56,357 nucleotides of DNA from Ignavibacteriales bacterium. Lineage in GTDB: Bacteria; Bacteroidota; Ignavibacteria; UBA10030; UBA8401. A program made the translations under genes and the position numbers. Positions within the stretch are counted from its first letter, which is position 1; the number at the start of each line of letters is the position of its first letter. The stretch spans positions 19,069 to 75,425 of the forward strand of contig JAPLFO010000140.1 in the NCBI GenBank assembly GCA_026390635.1, in the 5' to 3' direction. This document shows positions 16,266-24,401 of the stretch, piece after piece. The notes beneath the pieces were generated by a model. That model did not search any database. It was not told where the DNA came from and worked only from the letters and a program-made list of their open reading frames with translations.

Positions 16266-18310
16266 AAAGCCGATCTATTATCATCCTGATTTTTCTTGCT
16301 GTCTCGCCGATGTTCGGTGGAGTCACCGGACCCGACTCTCTTCGGTATTCCGCCTCGGTGGATCACTATGCGCTGTCGCTGAAAATTGACAGTGATCGCC
16401 ATCTTGTACAGGGAGAAGCCCGATTTGCCGTTCGATGCCTTCGCGATTCTTTGGCGGAGCTGCACTTTCTCATTCCGCCCCCGCTTGAATTCTATTCCGT
16501 ACGCGATACATTGGACCGACGCAGCGACCGGCGACTGATCGATCTTCCGGGAGGCGGCGTTGAAGTTGTCGTCTTTCTCGATACGCCTGTTCCGGCAGGA
16601 AACACAACTGTTGTCCGGATTCTTTTTGAGGGGGACGCAGACACAACTTCCACAAAGCCCGTCTTTGTCGGCACCACGGAATTTCTTTTCACACAGAGCG
16701 GTGAGCGGCCGTGGTGGCCGCATCTGATTGCACCGGCACCGGGACCGACCGGAGCAACCGAACTGACGGTATCCGCTTCTTCACGCTTCAGAGTCTTCGC
16801 AGCCGGACGCACAGATTCATCGCGGCTGTCGGAGAAACTCATCCGCTGGACATTCACGCAGGATCGACCGACTGAGTTGGATCATTGTTTTTTTGTCTGC
16901 GGCACGTCCGGTATCGAGACACAGACGGCTCTTTCCGCTGACAGCACGTTGACACTCCGTCTGCACTCGCGGCCTCCCTCTTTCGACCAGCAACATGCAT
17001 CAAGAGTTCTGAAATTACTTGGTGAGGCAGCTCAATTCTTTTCTTCCGTCACCCGTATTCATCCGGCAGCATCTTCCATCGATTTTGTGGTTGTTGGAAA
17101 CGATGACCAGCTCTGGGAATGGCAACGGACCGGTTCATTGATACTGGTGCCGAATTCCCCCGCGTTCAGCGTCGACGACTCCGCTTCGCTGATGACACGG
17201 AGCGGCAATCCGTGGCTGCATCACCTCGCACATGTGTACGCATTTCCTGTCGCTGATTCTCTCGCATGGATGCCGGAAGCATGGGCGGGATATCTGTCGG
17301 TTCGATTCCTCTTTTCGGCAAGCGACTCGACGATGCAGAAACGGGAGCGGTTGGACTTGTTGACACATGTTTTGGATTTTTATCCGACACCGTCTCTTGT
17401 TACTTTCGGAAGCGATCCCCAGGCAGCAAGGGGAACGTACGTCCTGCTGATGCTGGAGTACCTGCTCGGCCGCGACCTGTTCGATGGAGTGATAAGAAGC
17501 ATTTTTGCCCGCGGCAGCGGGTATCCGTTGCATCTCGCCGAGTTTCGGTCCGCCTGTGAGGATGCATACGGCTCGCCGCTGGATTGGTTTTTCAAGCAAT
17601 GGATGCTGCAGTCCGGATATCCGGAGCTCGTGATGACATCAGAAATGAAGCAGACAAACCGCGGCACATACGCTCTGCAAATTTCCATCTCGCAGCGCGG
17701 CGACATCTTCACCACGCCAGCCGACCTCGTTCTCTATGGAAATTCCAGGCCGATTGTCAAACGGCTCTTTCTTCATGAACAGGATCAGCAATTTGAGTTT
17801 GTTGTTCCGACAAAACCCGTCCGCCTCGAACTGGATCCTGAGTATGCCATCCTGCGCTGGCTGCCCCGCGTGCGATTGCTTGCACATGCATTGACGTCGC
17901 AGAAACACCGAACTCTTGGCCGCGATCTTCCAAATTCGGAACAGGAGGCGCTGCTCACGCTTAAGCTGGATCCCAATAACCACACCGGATGGAATAGTAT
18001 TGCCTATTTCGCCCTTGCAAAGTCTGCGGTGCTCCATGGAGACTTGAAACGGGCGGAAGATTTATTCCGCAAAGCATCAACGATGGAGGCGACGGAACCG
18101 GCACAGCTGTATCCTGTCATCAGCCTTGTTCGGCTTGGAAACGTGCTGGAGATGCAATCAAAGCGAGAAGAAGCGCTCCAATTGTACCAGTTGGCGCTGA
18201 GCGCCGGAGAACGAAATCCCCGCCTTTTTGCATATTCCATTTCCGAAGCACAAAAATATTTGCAGCAGCGCTTCGTTTCGACAGAAGCCTTCTGGTATGG
18301 CTTCTATTAG
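16262..18310 (+). CDS. Exported M1-aminopeptidase-like protein, probably catalytically inactive, with TPR tail
   Basis: 682 aa. A signal peptide (MKSRSIIILIFLAVSPMFG) is followed by an M1-type N-terminal beta domain (SLKIDSDRHLVQGEARFAV). The catalytic-domain region contains HHLAH (~320-324) where active enzymes have HExxH. The downstream Glu survives in MPEAWAGYLS but only 14 residues away rather than 18. The general base is missing, so zinc hydrolase activity is unlikely. The C-terminal ~140 residues look like TPR helices (AKSAVLHGDLKRAEDLFRKA). Possible role: scaffold or binding protein in the envelope. Start chosen for the signal peptide; GGAACGA precedes it. Confidence 0.75.
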   Translation: MKSRSIIILIFLAVSPMFGGVTGPDSLRYSASVDHYALSLKIDSDRHLVQGEARFAVRCLRDSLAELHFLIPPPLEFYSVRDTLDRRSDRRLIDLPGGGVEVVVFLDTPVPAGNTTVVRILFEGDADTTSTKPVFVGTTEFLFTQSGERPWWPHLIAPAPGPTGATELTVSASSRFRVFAAGRTDSSRLSEKLIRWTFTQDRPTELDHCFFVCGTSGIETQTALSADSTLTLRLHSRPPSFDQQHASRVLKLLGEAAQFFSSVTRIHPAASSIDFVVVGNDDQLWEWQRTGSLILVPNSPAFSVDDSASLMTRSGNPWLHHLAHVYAFPVADSLAWMPEAWAGYLSVRFLFSASDSTMQKRERLDLLTHVLDFYPTPSLVTFGSDPQAARGTYVLLMLEYLLGRDLFDGVIRSIFARGSGYPLHLAEFRSACEDAYGSPLDWFFKQWMLQSGYPELVMTSEMKQTNRGTYALQISISQRGDIFTTPADLVLYGNSRPIVKRLFLHEQDQQFEFVVPTKPVRLELDPEYAILRWLPRVRLLAHALTSQKHRTLGRDLPNSEQEALLTLKLDPNNHTGWNSIAYFALAKSAVLHGDLKRAEDLFRKASTMEATEPAQLYPVISLVRLGNVLEMQSKREEALQLYQLALSAGERNPRLFAYSISEAQKYLQQRFVSTEAFWYGFY

Positions 18311-18351
18311 CCCGCTCATCTCGACAGATACCCTTCAACACCGATACGACA

Positions 18352-18384
18352 AAGCCCGCCGCGGGTGGTTCCCACGACGGGCTT
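18352..18384. terminator. Hairpin between convergent genes, probable bidirectional terminator
   Basis: A long stem starting AAGCCCG (18352-18358) and ending CGGGCTT (18378-18384), with inner pairing of CGCGGG to CCCACG. It lies between the stop codons of the M1-like gene and ctpA. The T-tracts on both sides are poor, so termination efficiency is uncertain. Confidence 0.6.
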
Positions 18385-18409
18385 GATATTTCTACCGGCA
18401 CCCGCGGAC

Positions 18410-20062
18410 TTATCGTGCCGCAAGTCGGCGGGAATACTCACGCGGAACTTTCAGGATCCCGATGGCTGCCTGCAGCTGCACATCGTACGACAGCGCTGCG
18501 TGAATTCTTCCTTTCTCACCGTCGTACCGGCTGACGATCTCAGCCTCCAGTTCGCGACGGAGTTCGAGCGCATGGCGGGAAAAGGCGTTTCCCTTTTCCT
18601 TCTGCAGTCGATTGTTTATCGGTTCGAGAAAAGCGATGATCGTGGAATCATACCGTTCTTTTTCGAGTACGCTTTTCACTTCGGCAAGTTTCTTTTCTGC
18701 TTCGTCTTTGTATGAAAACTTCTGCGACTTCACATATTGTTCAAACTCCCGCAGCACGGGGTCGCCGGGGACAAAGTCCTCACGGCGCGGATGTTTCCGG
18801 ACGTACGACGTCGCAAACTTGAAATACATGGCCGTGCGCAGCAACTCCTGTTCCAACATGCTCGCTTCTTCTGACACAACAACGGAGTCGGGCGTAATCC
18901 CACCGGCATCAAGCACCGTCCGGCCATGATTAGTCTTGTATGCGTGCTTGAGGCTATCCGGCGTAATCGCATACACACCGTTCTTGTTGCTGTGTTTGTA
19001 GTCGATTTCCTGAATACTGCGTCCGCTGGGAGTATAGTATCGTGCGGTGGTGATCTTGAGTGATGTATTGTAGCTCATCGGAACAATTGTTTGCACTAGT
19101 CCCTTGCCGAAAGAGCGCGTACCAACAATCACGCCGCGATCGAGATCCTGAATCGCTCCGGCGACAATCTCGCTGGCACTGGCGCTGTTCTTGTCGATCA
19201 GCACGGCAAGAGGAATATCGGGGATGATCGGATCGCTCTCCACTGTATAGAGCTTCTGGTCCTCCGTCGTTCTCCCCCTTGTGGACACCACCACTTTTCC
19301 CCTCGGAACAAAATTTCCGACGATATCGACCGCTGCCTCCAGCAGTCCTCCCGGGTTTTCGCGCAGATCAAGAACAAGGCCGCGAGTCATCCCTTGCGCC
19401 CGAAGATCTTTGATTGCCTGCCGGACTTCGTCGCCGGCACGCCGGGAGAATCGGTCCAGGCGGATGTAACCTATACCGCTTTCCACTACACCGGCGTAGG
19501 AGACATTGCTGACCTGAATCTCTTCGCGGACCAGTACAAAGTCCAGCGGCTTTTCTTCACCCTCACGCGCGATCTTCATCGTCACTTCCGTTCCGGGTTC
19601 GCCCCGGACCTTGCTGCGGACGCTGTCCAGATTTATTCCATTGACTTTGAGGCCGCCGACTTCGAGAATGCGGTCACCGGCACGAATCCCCTGCTTCTGC
19701 GCCGAATATCCTTCCATGGGAGCAATGACAATAATACCGCCGTCCCGCACTCCGATCGAAATGCCGACGCCGCCGTACTCGCCATGGGTGATCAGATCAA
19801 TTTCATCGCCTTCTTTTTCTCCGATGAAGACCGTATAGGGATCAAGTGTCTCGAGCATTCCATCGACACCCTCATGCATGAACCGCTCGGGGTCAATTTC
19901 ATCGACATAATTGCCGACGATCTCTTTGTACACGCGCCCGAAGATGTCGATGTTCTTATTGATCCTGAAATAAATACTGTCCCCGGCGGAAAACCCCAGC
20001 GCCAAGCACGCCGCTCCGACGATGATAAGGACGAATACTTGCTTTCTTCTTCCCGTTCTCAT
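18410..20062 (-). CDS. ctpA: C-terminal processing protease, S41 family
   Basis: 550 aa. An N-terminal membrane anchor or signal (VFVLIIVGAACLALGFSAG) is followed by a PDZ domain (EYGGVGISIGVRDGGIIV...GIRAGDRILEV). The S41 catalytic core has NSASASEIVAGA (nucleophile Ser) and GTRSFGKGLVQ (general-base Lys). A helical C-terminal extension of ~130 residues follows. It degrades or trims periplasmic proteins from their C-termini. The start at 20062 is preferred to ATGs at 20068 and 20086 because AAAGGA lies six bases before it. Confidence 0.9.
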   Translation of the reverse strand: MRTGRRKQVFVLIIVGAACLALGFSAGDSIYFRINKNIDIFGRVYKEIVGNYVDEIDPERFMHEGVDGMLETLDPYTVFIGEKEGDEIDLITHGEYGGVGISIGVRDGGIIVIAPMEGYSAQKQGIRAGDRILEVGGLKVNGINLDSVRSKVRGEPGTEVTMKIAREGEEKPLDFVLVREEIQVSNVSYAGVVESGIGYIRLDRFSRRAGDEVRQAIKDLRAQGMTRGLVLDLRENPGGLLEAAVDIVGNFVPRGKVVVSTRGRTTEDQKLYTVESDPIIPDIPLAVLIDKNSASASEIVAGAIQDLDRGVIVGTRSFGKGLVQTIVPMSYNTSLKITTARYYTPSGRSIQEIDYKHSNKNGVYAITPDSLKHAYKTNHGRTVLDAGGITPDSVVVSEEASMLEQELLRTAMYFKFATSYVRKHPRREDFVPGDPVLREFEQYVKSQKFSYKDEAEKKLAEVKSVLEKERYDSTIIAFLEPINNRLQKEKGNAFSRHALELRRELEAEIVSRYDGEKGRIHAALSYDVQLQAAIGILKVPREYSRRLAAR

Positions 20063-20089
20063 GCTCATTCCTTTTGATGTACTCATTAT

Positions 20090-20118
20090 AGTATAATCAC
20101 CCACCGGTCTAAAATCAA
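20090..20118 (-). promoter_or_regulatory. Putative promoter of ctpA
   Basis: On the minus strand TTGATT (20118-20113), a 17-bp spacer and TATACT (20095-20090), about 28 bases upstream of the chosen ctpA start. It is back-to-back with the divergent promoter at 20123-20151, only four bases apart at the -35 boxes. Confidence 0.55.
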
Positions 20119-20122
20119 ATGG

Positions 20123-20151
20123 TTGCTTCTCCGCGAATTCATTGCTACTTT
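20123..20151 (+). promoter_or_regulatory. Putative promoter of the VKOR-like gene
   Basis: TTGCTT (20123-20128), a 17-bp spacer and TACTTT (20146-20151). The ATG at 20158 comes six bases later, predicting a leaderless transcript. No Shine-Dalgarno is present. Confidence 0.45.
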
Positions 20152-20157
20152 TCTGTC

Positions 20158-20574
20158 ATGATTGAAATCCTCATTCGCTGTTGTGCCGGCACAGGTCTTG
20201 TGATTACGCTGTTCTTTTTTGCCCTGCAGTACCGGATCATCCCGCCGGATCATCCGCATATTCCGCGATGGTGCCGCATTGATGCAGGCACGTGCCGTTC
20301 ACTCCTTGCACTGCCTGAAGCTCACATTTTCGGTATATCAAATCTCTTCTTTGCGTTTGGATATTACGTTGCCGCATTGGTGTTGCCGTTGCACCCATGG
20401 GAGGCTTTTTTTCTCATTAGCACGATGTTCGCGGCATGTCTCGGTGTGTATCTCACCTCTGTACTGGTCCGCAAATTGAAAATTTTCTGCATTCTTTGTT
20501 TGACCGTGCACGCACTTAATGTTGCACTTGTGATTCTCTTCATTATCCACGCATCCCAATGGCACGGACTTTGA
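20158..20574 (+). CDS. Small VKOR-like membrane thiol oxidoreductase
   Basis: 138 aa with four hydrophobic segments. It has the cysteine layout of vitamin K epoxide reductase homologues: Cys39 and Cys46 in a periplasmic loop (RWCRIDAGTCRSLL), a Gly-Ile-Ser stretch, then CILC (111-114) at the start of the last helix. Bacterial VKORs use quinones to reoxidise DsbA-like partners and so drive disulfide formation. No thioredoxin-fold domain is fused and no DsbA lies nearby. The length is near the minimal family core. An upstream in-frame start at 20119 is rejected because it precedes the promoter. Confidence 0.7.
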   Translation: MIEILIRCCAGTGLVITLFFFALQYRIIPPDHPHIPRWCRIDAGTCRSLLALPEAHIFGISNLFFAFGYYVAALVLPLHPWEAFFLISTMFAACLGVYLTSVLVRKLKIFCILCLTVHALNVALVILFIIHASQWHGL

Positions 20575-21221
20575 CGACCGGAACGATTCATCCTGCCTTT
20601 AGACGATGGACCGCGCGGGAACGGCGCTTATTGCAGTCATTTAAGACTCCAATGGATATTCAGCGGCATGTAAACCGTCTTTCCTATAACGCCGAACCAA
20701 CCTCGTACGCTCCACGACGCGTCATTCTCGAAGGAACAGCGCATTGTTTTGAAGGAGCCCTCTTTGCCGCCGCTGCGCTGCGCTGGATGGGACACCGCCC
20801 ATTGATTGTCGATCTCGTAGCAGAGAATGATGACGACCATGTTGTGGCTGTTTTTCGCCGGAATGGCCGCTGGGGAGCTATTGCAAAATCCAATACAACG
20901 GTTCTGCGATTCAGGGAGCCGGTGTACCGCTCGATCTTTGAATTGACAATGTCGTACTTCGATATGTACTTCAACACGCGAGGGGAAAAAACTCTCCGAT
21001 CCTACAGCCGCCCTGTCGAACTCACCCGATTCGATCCCCGTGGATGGATGGAGTCTTTGGAGGAAGCAGATTACATCAGCGATTATCTCTACACGATACC
21101 GCACCGCGAACTTCTCTCCGGCGCAATGAAGCGCTGCCTCGAAAAAACAGATCCGGCCCTTCAGAGCGCCGGATTTATGGGTGCCAACACTGCGGGCCTG
21201 TACAAACCCGGAAAGAAATAA
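20559..21221 (+). CDS. Transglutaminase-like cysteine-fold protein
   Basis: 220 aa. Residues ~58-115 fit the transglutaminase-like core: AHCFEGALFAAAALRWMG with candidate nucleophile Cys63, then DDDHVVAVFRRNGRWGAIAKSN with His94 and a polar third residue near 112. The rest is unrecognised. It may be a peptidase, an amidase or a non-catalytic fold. The start overlaps the end of the VKOR-like gene by 16 bases, so the pair is probably translated together. No signal peptide is visible, so it is likely cytoplasmic. Confidence 0.6.
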   Translation: MARTLTTGTIHPAFRRWTARERRLLQSFKTPMDIQRHVNRLSYNAEPTSYAPRRVILEGTAHCFEGALFAAAALRWMGHRPLIVDLVAENDDDHVVAVFRRNGRWGAIAKSNTTVLRFREPVYRSIFELTMSYFDMYFNTRGEKTLRSYSRPVELTRFDPRGWMESLEEADYISDYLYTIPHRELLSGAMKRCLEKTDPALQSAGFMGANTAGLYKPGKK

Positions 21222-21267
21222 TTTTTTAGACCTTCACACTCGCATTGATATCATCGTGACCACATCG

Positions 21268-22143
21268 CTAGCGGAAAGGGTTGGGATAGTTCTGTCGCAA
21301 CCGCCAGGCGATGGCTGGCGGAGGGCTCGGTTCCCGAATGACGCTTGAAATAGACTGCGGCTCCTCGGGCATTTTTTTTCTCATCGTCAGAGAGCTCACC
21401 GTCCATGTCAGAGTGAACCGGTTTTCACCGCTTGTGAGCGTTCTATGAAAAGACTGCTCCTGATGGTGAACCGTATCTGCGAGCGTGATCACTACTTCTT
21501 TGGGTATTGAAAATACGCCGGTGGAATCCGGACCTGTGACTTCGGTTTTTATCAGCAGAGGCAGCACGAGAATTCCGGGAAACATCAGCGAGTCTCCGGT
21601 CTGCCACACCCCTTCCGCATTTGTAGCACCGACGATTGAGGTTGAAGGATCGTCCCTCCATAATGTCATATAGATGGAATCACGAAAGAGGACTCCACCC
21701 GTTACAGTGCTGGTGGCCGTAAGAATTCCCCTGTACACTTTCGTTCCGGATCCACCGATCGGGAGTGACAGCAGCACCGAATAGGTTCCCGCCTGCAGCA
21801 TGCTGTTCACCGGACACGAGACGATCGTTCCGTCCATTTCCCGCACAGCGAATTCGACGTTGCTGGTTTGTTCGATCGCGAAGAAGACGGAAGTTGCAGA
21901 CGGCAACGGTTCGGCGGGGCTTCCCTTCTTCATTGATGGCTGGGGCGTTTTCGAATAGATGCTGACGCATAATCCGCTGACCGGAGTACCGGCACTATTT
22001 TTCACCGCAACAGCGAATGAGAATTTTGCGCTCTCCGCCTTGCCGGCATCAACCGGCGACGAGTCTTTCTTGCATGCAGGAACAACGAGCGAAAGCAAAA
22101 AACAGCCTGCAGCCACAATGAGAGGAACAGTTCTATGCATCAT
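21268..22143 (-). CDS. Lipoprotein with truncated T9SS sorting tail
   Basis: 291 aa. The ATG at 22143 follows AAAGAGCGGGAA and gives a lipoprotein signal (FLLSLVVPAC then KKD). The body is beta-rich and contains a regulatory-like Ig segment (VAVKNSAGTPVSGLCVSIY) but no family I can name. The protein ends at QNYPNPFR, exactly the first residues of a T9SS type A tail that should run another ~75 residues. A TAG stop follows directly. It may be decayed. It is convergent with the transglutaminase-like gene. Confidence 0.65.
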   Translation of the reverse strand: MMHRTVPLIVAAGCFLLSLVVPACKKDSSPVDAGKAESAKFSFAVAVKNSAGTPVSGLCVSIYSKTPQPSMKKGSPAEPLPSATSVFFAIEQTSNVEFAVREMDGTIVSCPVNSMLQAGTYSVLLSLPIGGSGTKVYRGILTATSTVTGGVLFRDSIYMTLWRDDPSTSIVGATNAEGVWQTGDSLMFPGILVLPLLIKTEVTGPDSTGVFSIPKEVVITLADTVHHQEQSFHRTLTSGENRFTLTWTVSSLTMRKKMPEEPQSISSVIREPSPPPAIAWRLRQNYPNPFR

Positions 22144-22180
22144 TTCCCGCTCTTTGCGATTGGGTGACTCGATTCGGCAC

Positions 22181-22474
22181 TTACTCCCGTTCAAGCAGCC
22201 GCTTGAAACCCGGATACGGAGCCAATGGAATATAGTCGAAAGCAATCAGTCCCCGCTGTACAAGCGGAAGTGTTGCCAGCGCTTTTTCGGCAGCTCCAAC
22301 ACTTTCGCATTCAAGTATCAGAACAGCCGCTTTTTGATCGGCACGAAAATAGAGCTCGCGAATCACTCCGTCGAGATATAATTCGAGTGCCCGGAACGCT
22401 TCGGCCCGGAGATGCGGCGCAAAGGCATTGCCTGCAGCCCCGAGTGTTTCCTTTTCAATGGCCAGTATTTTCAT
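22181..22474 (-). CDS. YciI/muconolactone-isomerase-like small protein
   Basis: 97 aa, a ferredoxin-like (dimeric alpha/beta-barrel) protein. Conserved stretches MKILAIEKE, LELYLDGVIRELYFR, AVLILECESVGAAEKALATLPLVQRGLIAFDYIPLAPYPG match a widespread family sometimes mislabelled superoxide dismutase. Relatives are small cytoplasmic proteins without an established reaction. It lies 37 bases upstream of the truncated lipoprotein gene on the same strand. Confidence 0.7.
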   Translation of the reverse strand: MKILAIEKETLGAAGNAFAPHLRAEAFRALELYLDGVIRELYFRADQKAAVLILECESVGAAEKALATLPLVQRGLIAFDYIPLAPYPGFKRLLERE

Positions 22475-22573
22475 ACTTCGTGATTCCTGTTTTTACGTGA
22501 GACATTTCATCCATCCATCCCAGCGCACAGCAATGTGTCCCACATCCAGAACTACATTGGACTCACATAATTC

Positions 22574-23311
22574 TCATCGATGCTGCGCGAGCATCCATTC
22601 ATACAATTCCGGATTGGCATACGTGGCGGTCCATGAATCGTGGCCGGCATCGGGGTAAAGCGTGTATTTCACATTCCCGCCGGTTTTTTGAATCGCATTC
22701 ACCATTTCCTGCGATCGTTCCGGGGAAACCACCGGATCTTTTGCTCCATGAAACACCCAGACCGGAATCTTTTTCAGTGCGGAGGCTTTGAAAGGCTCTC
22801 CGCCGCCGCAGACGGGAATAATTGCGGCAAATCGTTCGGGATAATTACAGGCAAGGTCCCACGTACCGAAACCGCCCATGCTGAGTCCCGTACAATACAT
22901 GCGGCTCTTATCAACGGAGTATAGGGCAATAATGTTATCCAACAAGGCATTCAGCACTTCGGGCTCCCATCGTTGATTGTCCGGACACTGTGGAGACACA
23001 AGAATGAAAGGAAATTGCTTCCCTTTTGCCACTAGTTTCGGCGGCCCATGAATGATTACTTTGTTCAAATCGCTTCCCCGTTCGCCTGAGCCATGAAGAA
23101 AGAGAACCAGCGGCCATTGTTTCGACTTGTCCTTTCCATACTCCTCGGGCAATGAAAGAAGGTAGTCAAGCCGCACCGTCTTTGTGATTTGAGCGGCAAA
23201 GGTACCGGGATGCTGGCCGGTCTGGAATGAAACGGACGATGCGCAGCCTGAAAAGACAACGGCGGTGCCCAGCCCGATCAACGGAAGAATCAATCTGCAG
23301 AGATGCTGCAT
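22574..23311 (-). CDS. Lipoprotein alpha/beta-hydrolase (esterase/dienelactone-hydrolase type)
   Basis: 245 aa. The start at 23311 is set by AAAGGA seven bases upstream and a lipoprotein signal (LGTAVVFSGC then ASS). The catalytic triad is visible: GLSMGGFG with nucleophile Ser, GAKDPVV with Asp and DAGHDSW with His. FLHGSGERGSDLN forms the oxyanion region. Relatives are PHB-depolymerase or feruloyl-esterase-like envelope hydrolases; the substrate is unknown. Confidence 0.8.
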   Translation of the reverse strand: MQHLCRLILPLIGLGTAVVFSGCASSVSFQTGQHPGTFAAQITKTVRLDYLLSLPEEYGKDKSKQWPLVLFLHGSGERGSDLNKVIIHGPPKLVAKGKQFPFILVSPQCPDNQRWEPEVLNALLDNIIALYSVDKSRMYCTGLSMGGFGTWDLACNYPERFAAIIPVCGGGEPFKASALKKIPVWVFHGAKDPVVSPERSQEMVNAIQKTGGNVKYTLYPDAGHDSWTATYANPELYEWMLAQHR

Positions 23312-23357
23312 GACGTGTCCTTTCCTTACTGATGCATACTTATTTAGTGTAAAAAGA

Positions 23358-23390
23358 TTTGCCACAGTCCAGAGGATCTCGAATGATGCC
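23358..23390. repeat. Partial copy of the TTTGCCACAGTCC repeat
   Basis: Carries TTTGCCACAGTCC, then AGAGGATCTCGAATGATGCC, identical to the left part of the elements at 36560 and 43041, but the inner hairpin and the right arm are missing. Confidence 0.75.
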
Positions 23391-23402
23391 TCGTATTAGA
23401 GA

Positions 23403-24401
23403 CTACTGTTGTATCGCAAGTGAATCATCGGTAATGTATTGAGTGTACGCACGATCGCCAAAATATGTGTAGCCCTTTCCATCATGGGAACTTCCGGAAC
23501 AAACACATTCGATGAATCCGTTTTTTTCCACCTGCACCGTGTGGTAGATTGCCCGCTCCGGATTTTCCTTCATCCATATTTTGATCCTGCCATCCAATGC
23601 AGAGAAGCGCTCAAGCCCATCAAGCGAATCCACCACAAAAGAAAAATGCTGCTGCAGCCTGCGCATCATCATCTTCGTCCGGTACCATGTTCCGCCGGTG
23701 GCAGACACAAACGGCTTTCCGTTCAGGAGAGCGATACTGTCGTTGTATGCCAGAACGTTCAGCGCATGATCGCTGCCGTTGCGGAGCCATTGCACAAGTT
23801 TCTCGCCATGTTGCAGGGTGTCATTGTACGCGTAGTCGGCATCGAGAAATGCAATGCGTGCGATGGATGCGGGGATCGTATCGACGCCATTCAGGTAGCC
23901 GAACAGAAGGCTGCCGCCGCCGCTATGGCCGCTGAGCATGATGTCCGCTGGACGATCGGCGTAGAATGATGCAACGGTATCGATCAATGCACGAATGACG
24001 GCGGCATTGTCCGGATGCGTTGAGCGCCACTGTGGCCAGCTTTTGCGTGCAGCTTCAAGATACACAACGACGACATCGTTGTCGGGCATGATCGAACGAA
24101 GAAAACGCGTTTGCGCCCCGATATGTTGAATGTCAAAATGCCAATCGTCCGCCGGCATTCTTTTTTTTCCAACTGTCCAAGCGGTAGAGTTGCCGTTCGG
24201 AAGGGCATAAAATATCAGAAGAAGTCTCTTCGACACATCGACGGACATTTTCCGGGGAGTATTAACTGTTACTATGACGTCGCCGCGATATCGGAAACGG
24301 AAATTGGATTCTTCAGATATCTGTGCGTATTTGTAGATGGGGACGCATGATTGAATTGCGCACAGACAGACACCGAAAAGGAAAAGCGGGATCCGTTTCA
24401 T
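23403..24401 (-). CDS. Lipoprotein with alpha/beta-hydrolase fold
   Basis: 332 aa. Lipoprotein signal LFLFGVCLCAIQSC is at the N-terminus. The nucleophile elbow SGHSGGGSLLFGYL lies near residue 157; LDADYAYND could hold the acid and SGSSHDGKGY the His. It is probably an envelope esterase or peptidase of unknown substrate. Its ATG overlaps the stop of the upstream exported protein (ATGA), so they are translationally coupled. It is not closely similar to the neighbouring esterase at 22574. Confidence 0.7.
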   Translation of the reverse strand: MKRIPLFLFGVCLCAIQSCVPIYKYAQISEESNFRFRYRGDVIVTVNTPRKMSVDVSKRLLLIFYALPNGNSTAWTVGKKRMPADDWHFDIQHIGAQTRFLRSIMPDNDVVVVYLEAARKSWPQWRSTHPDNAAVIRALIDTVASFYADRPADIMLSGHSGGGSLLFGYLNGVDTIPASIARIAFLDADYAYNDTLQHGEKLVQWLRNGSDHALNVLAYNDSIALLNGKPFVSATGGTWYRTKMMMRRLQQHFSFVVDSLDGLERFSALDGRIKIWMKENPERAIYHTVQVEKNGFIECVCSGSSHDGKGYTYFGDRAYTQYITDDSLAIQQ

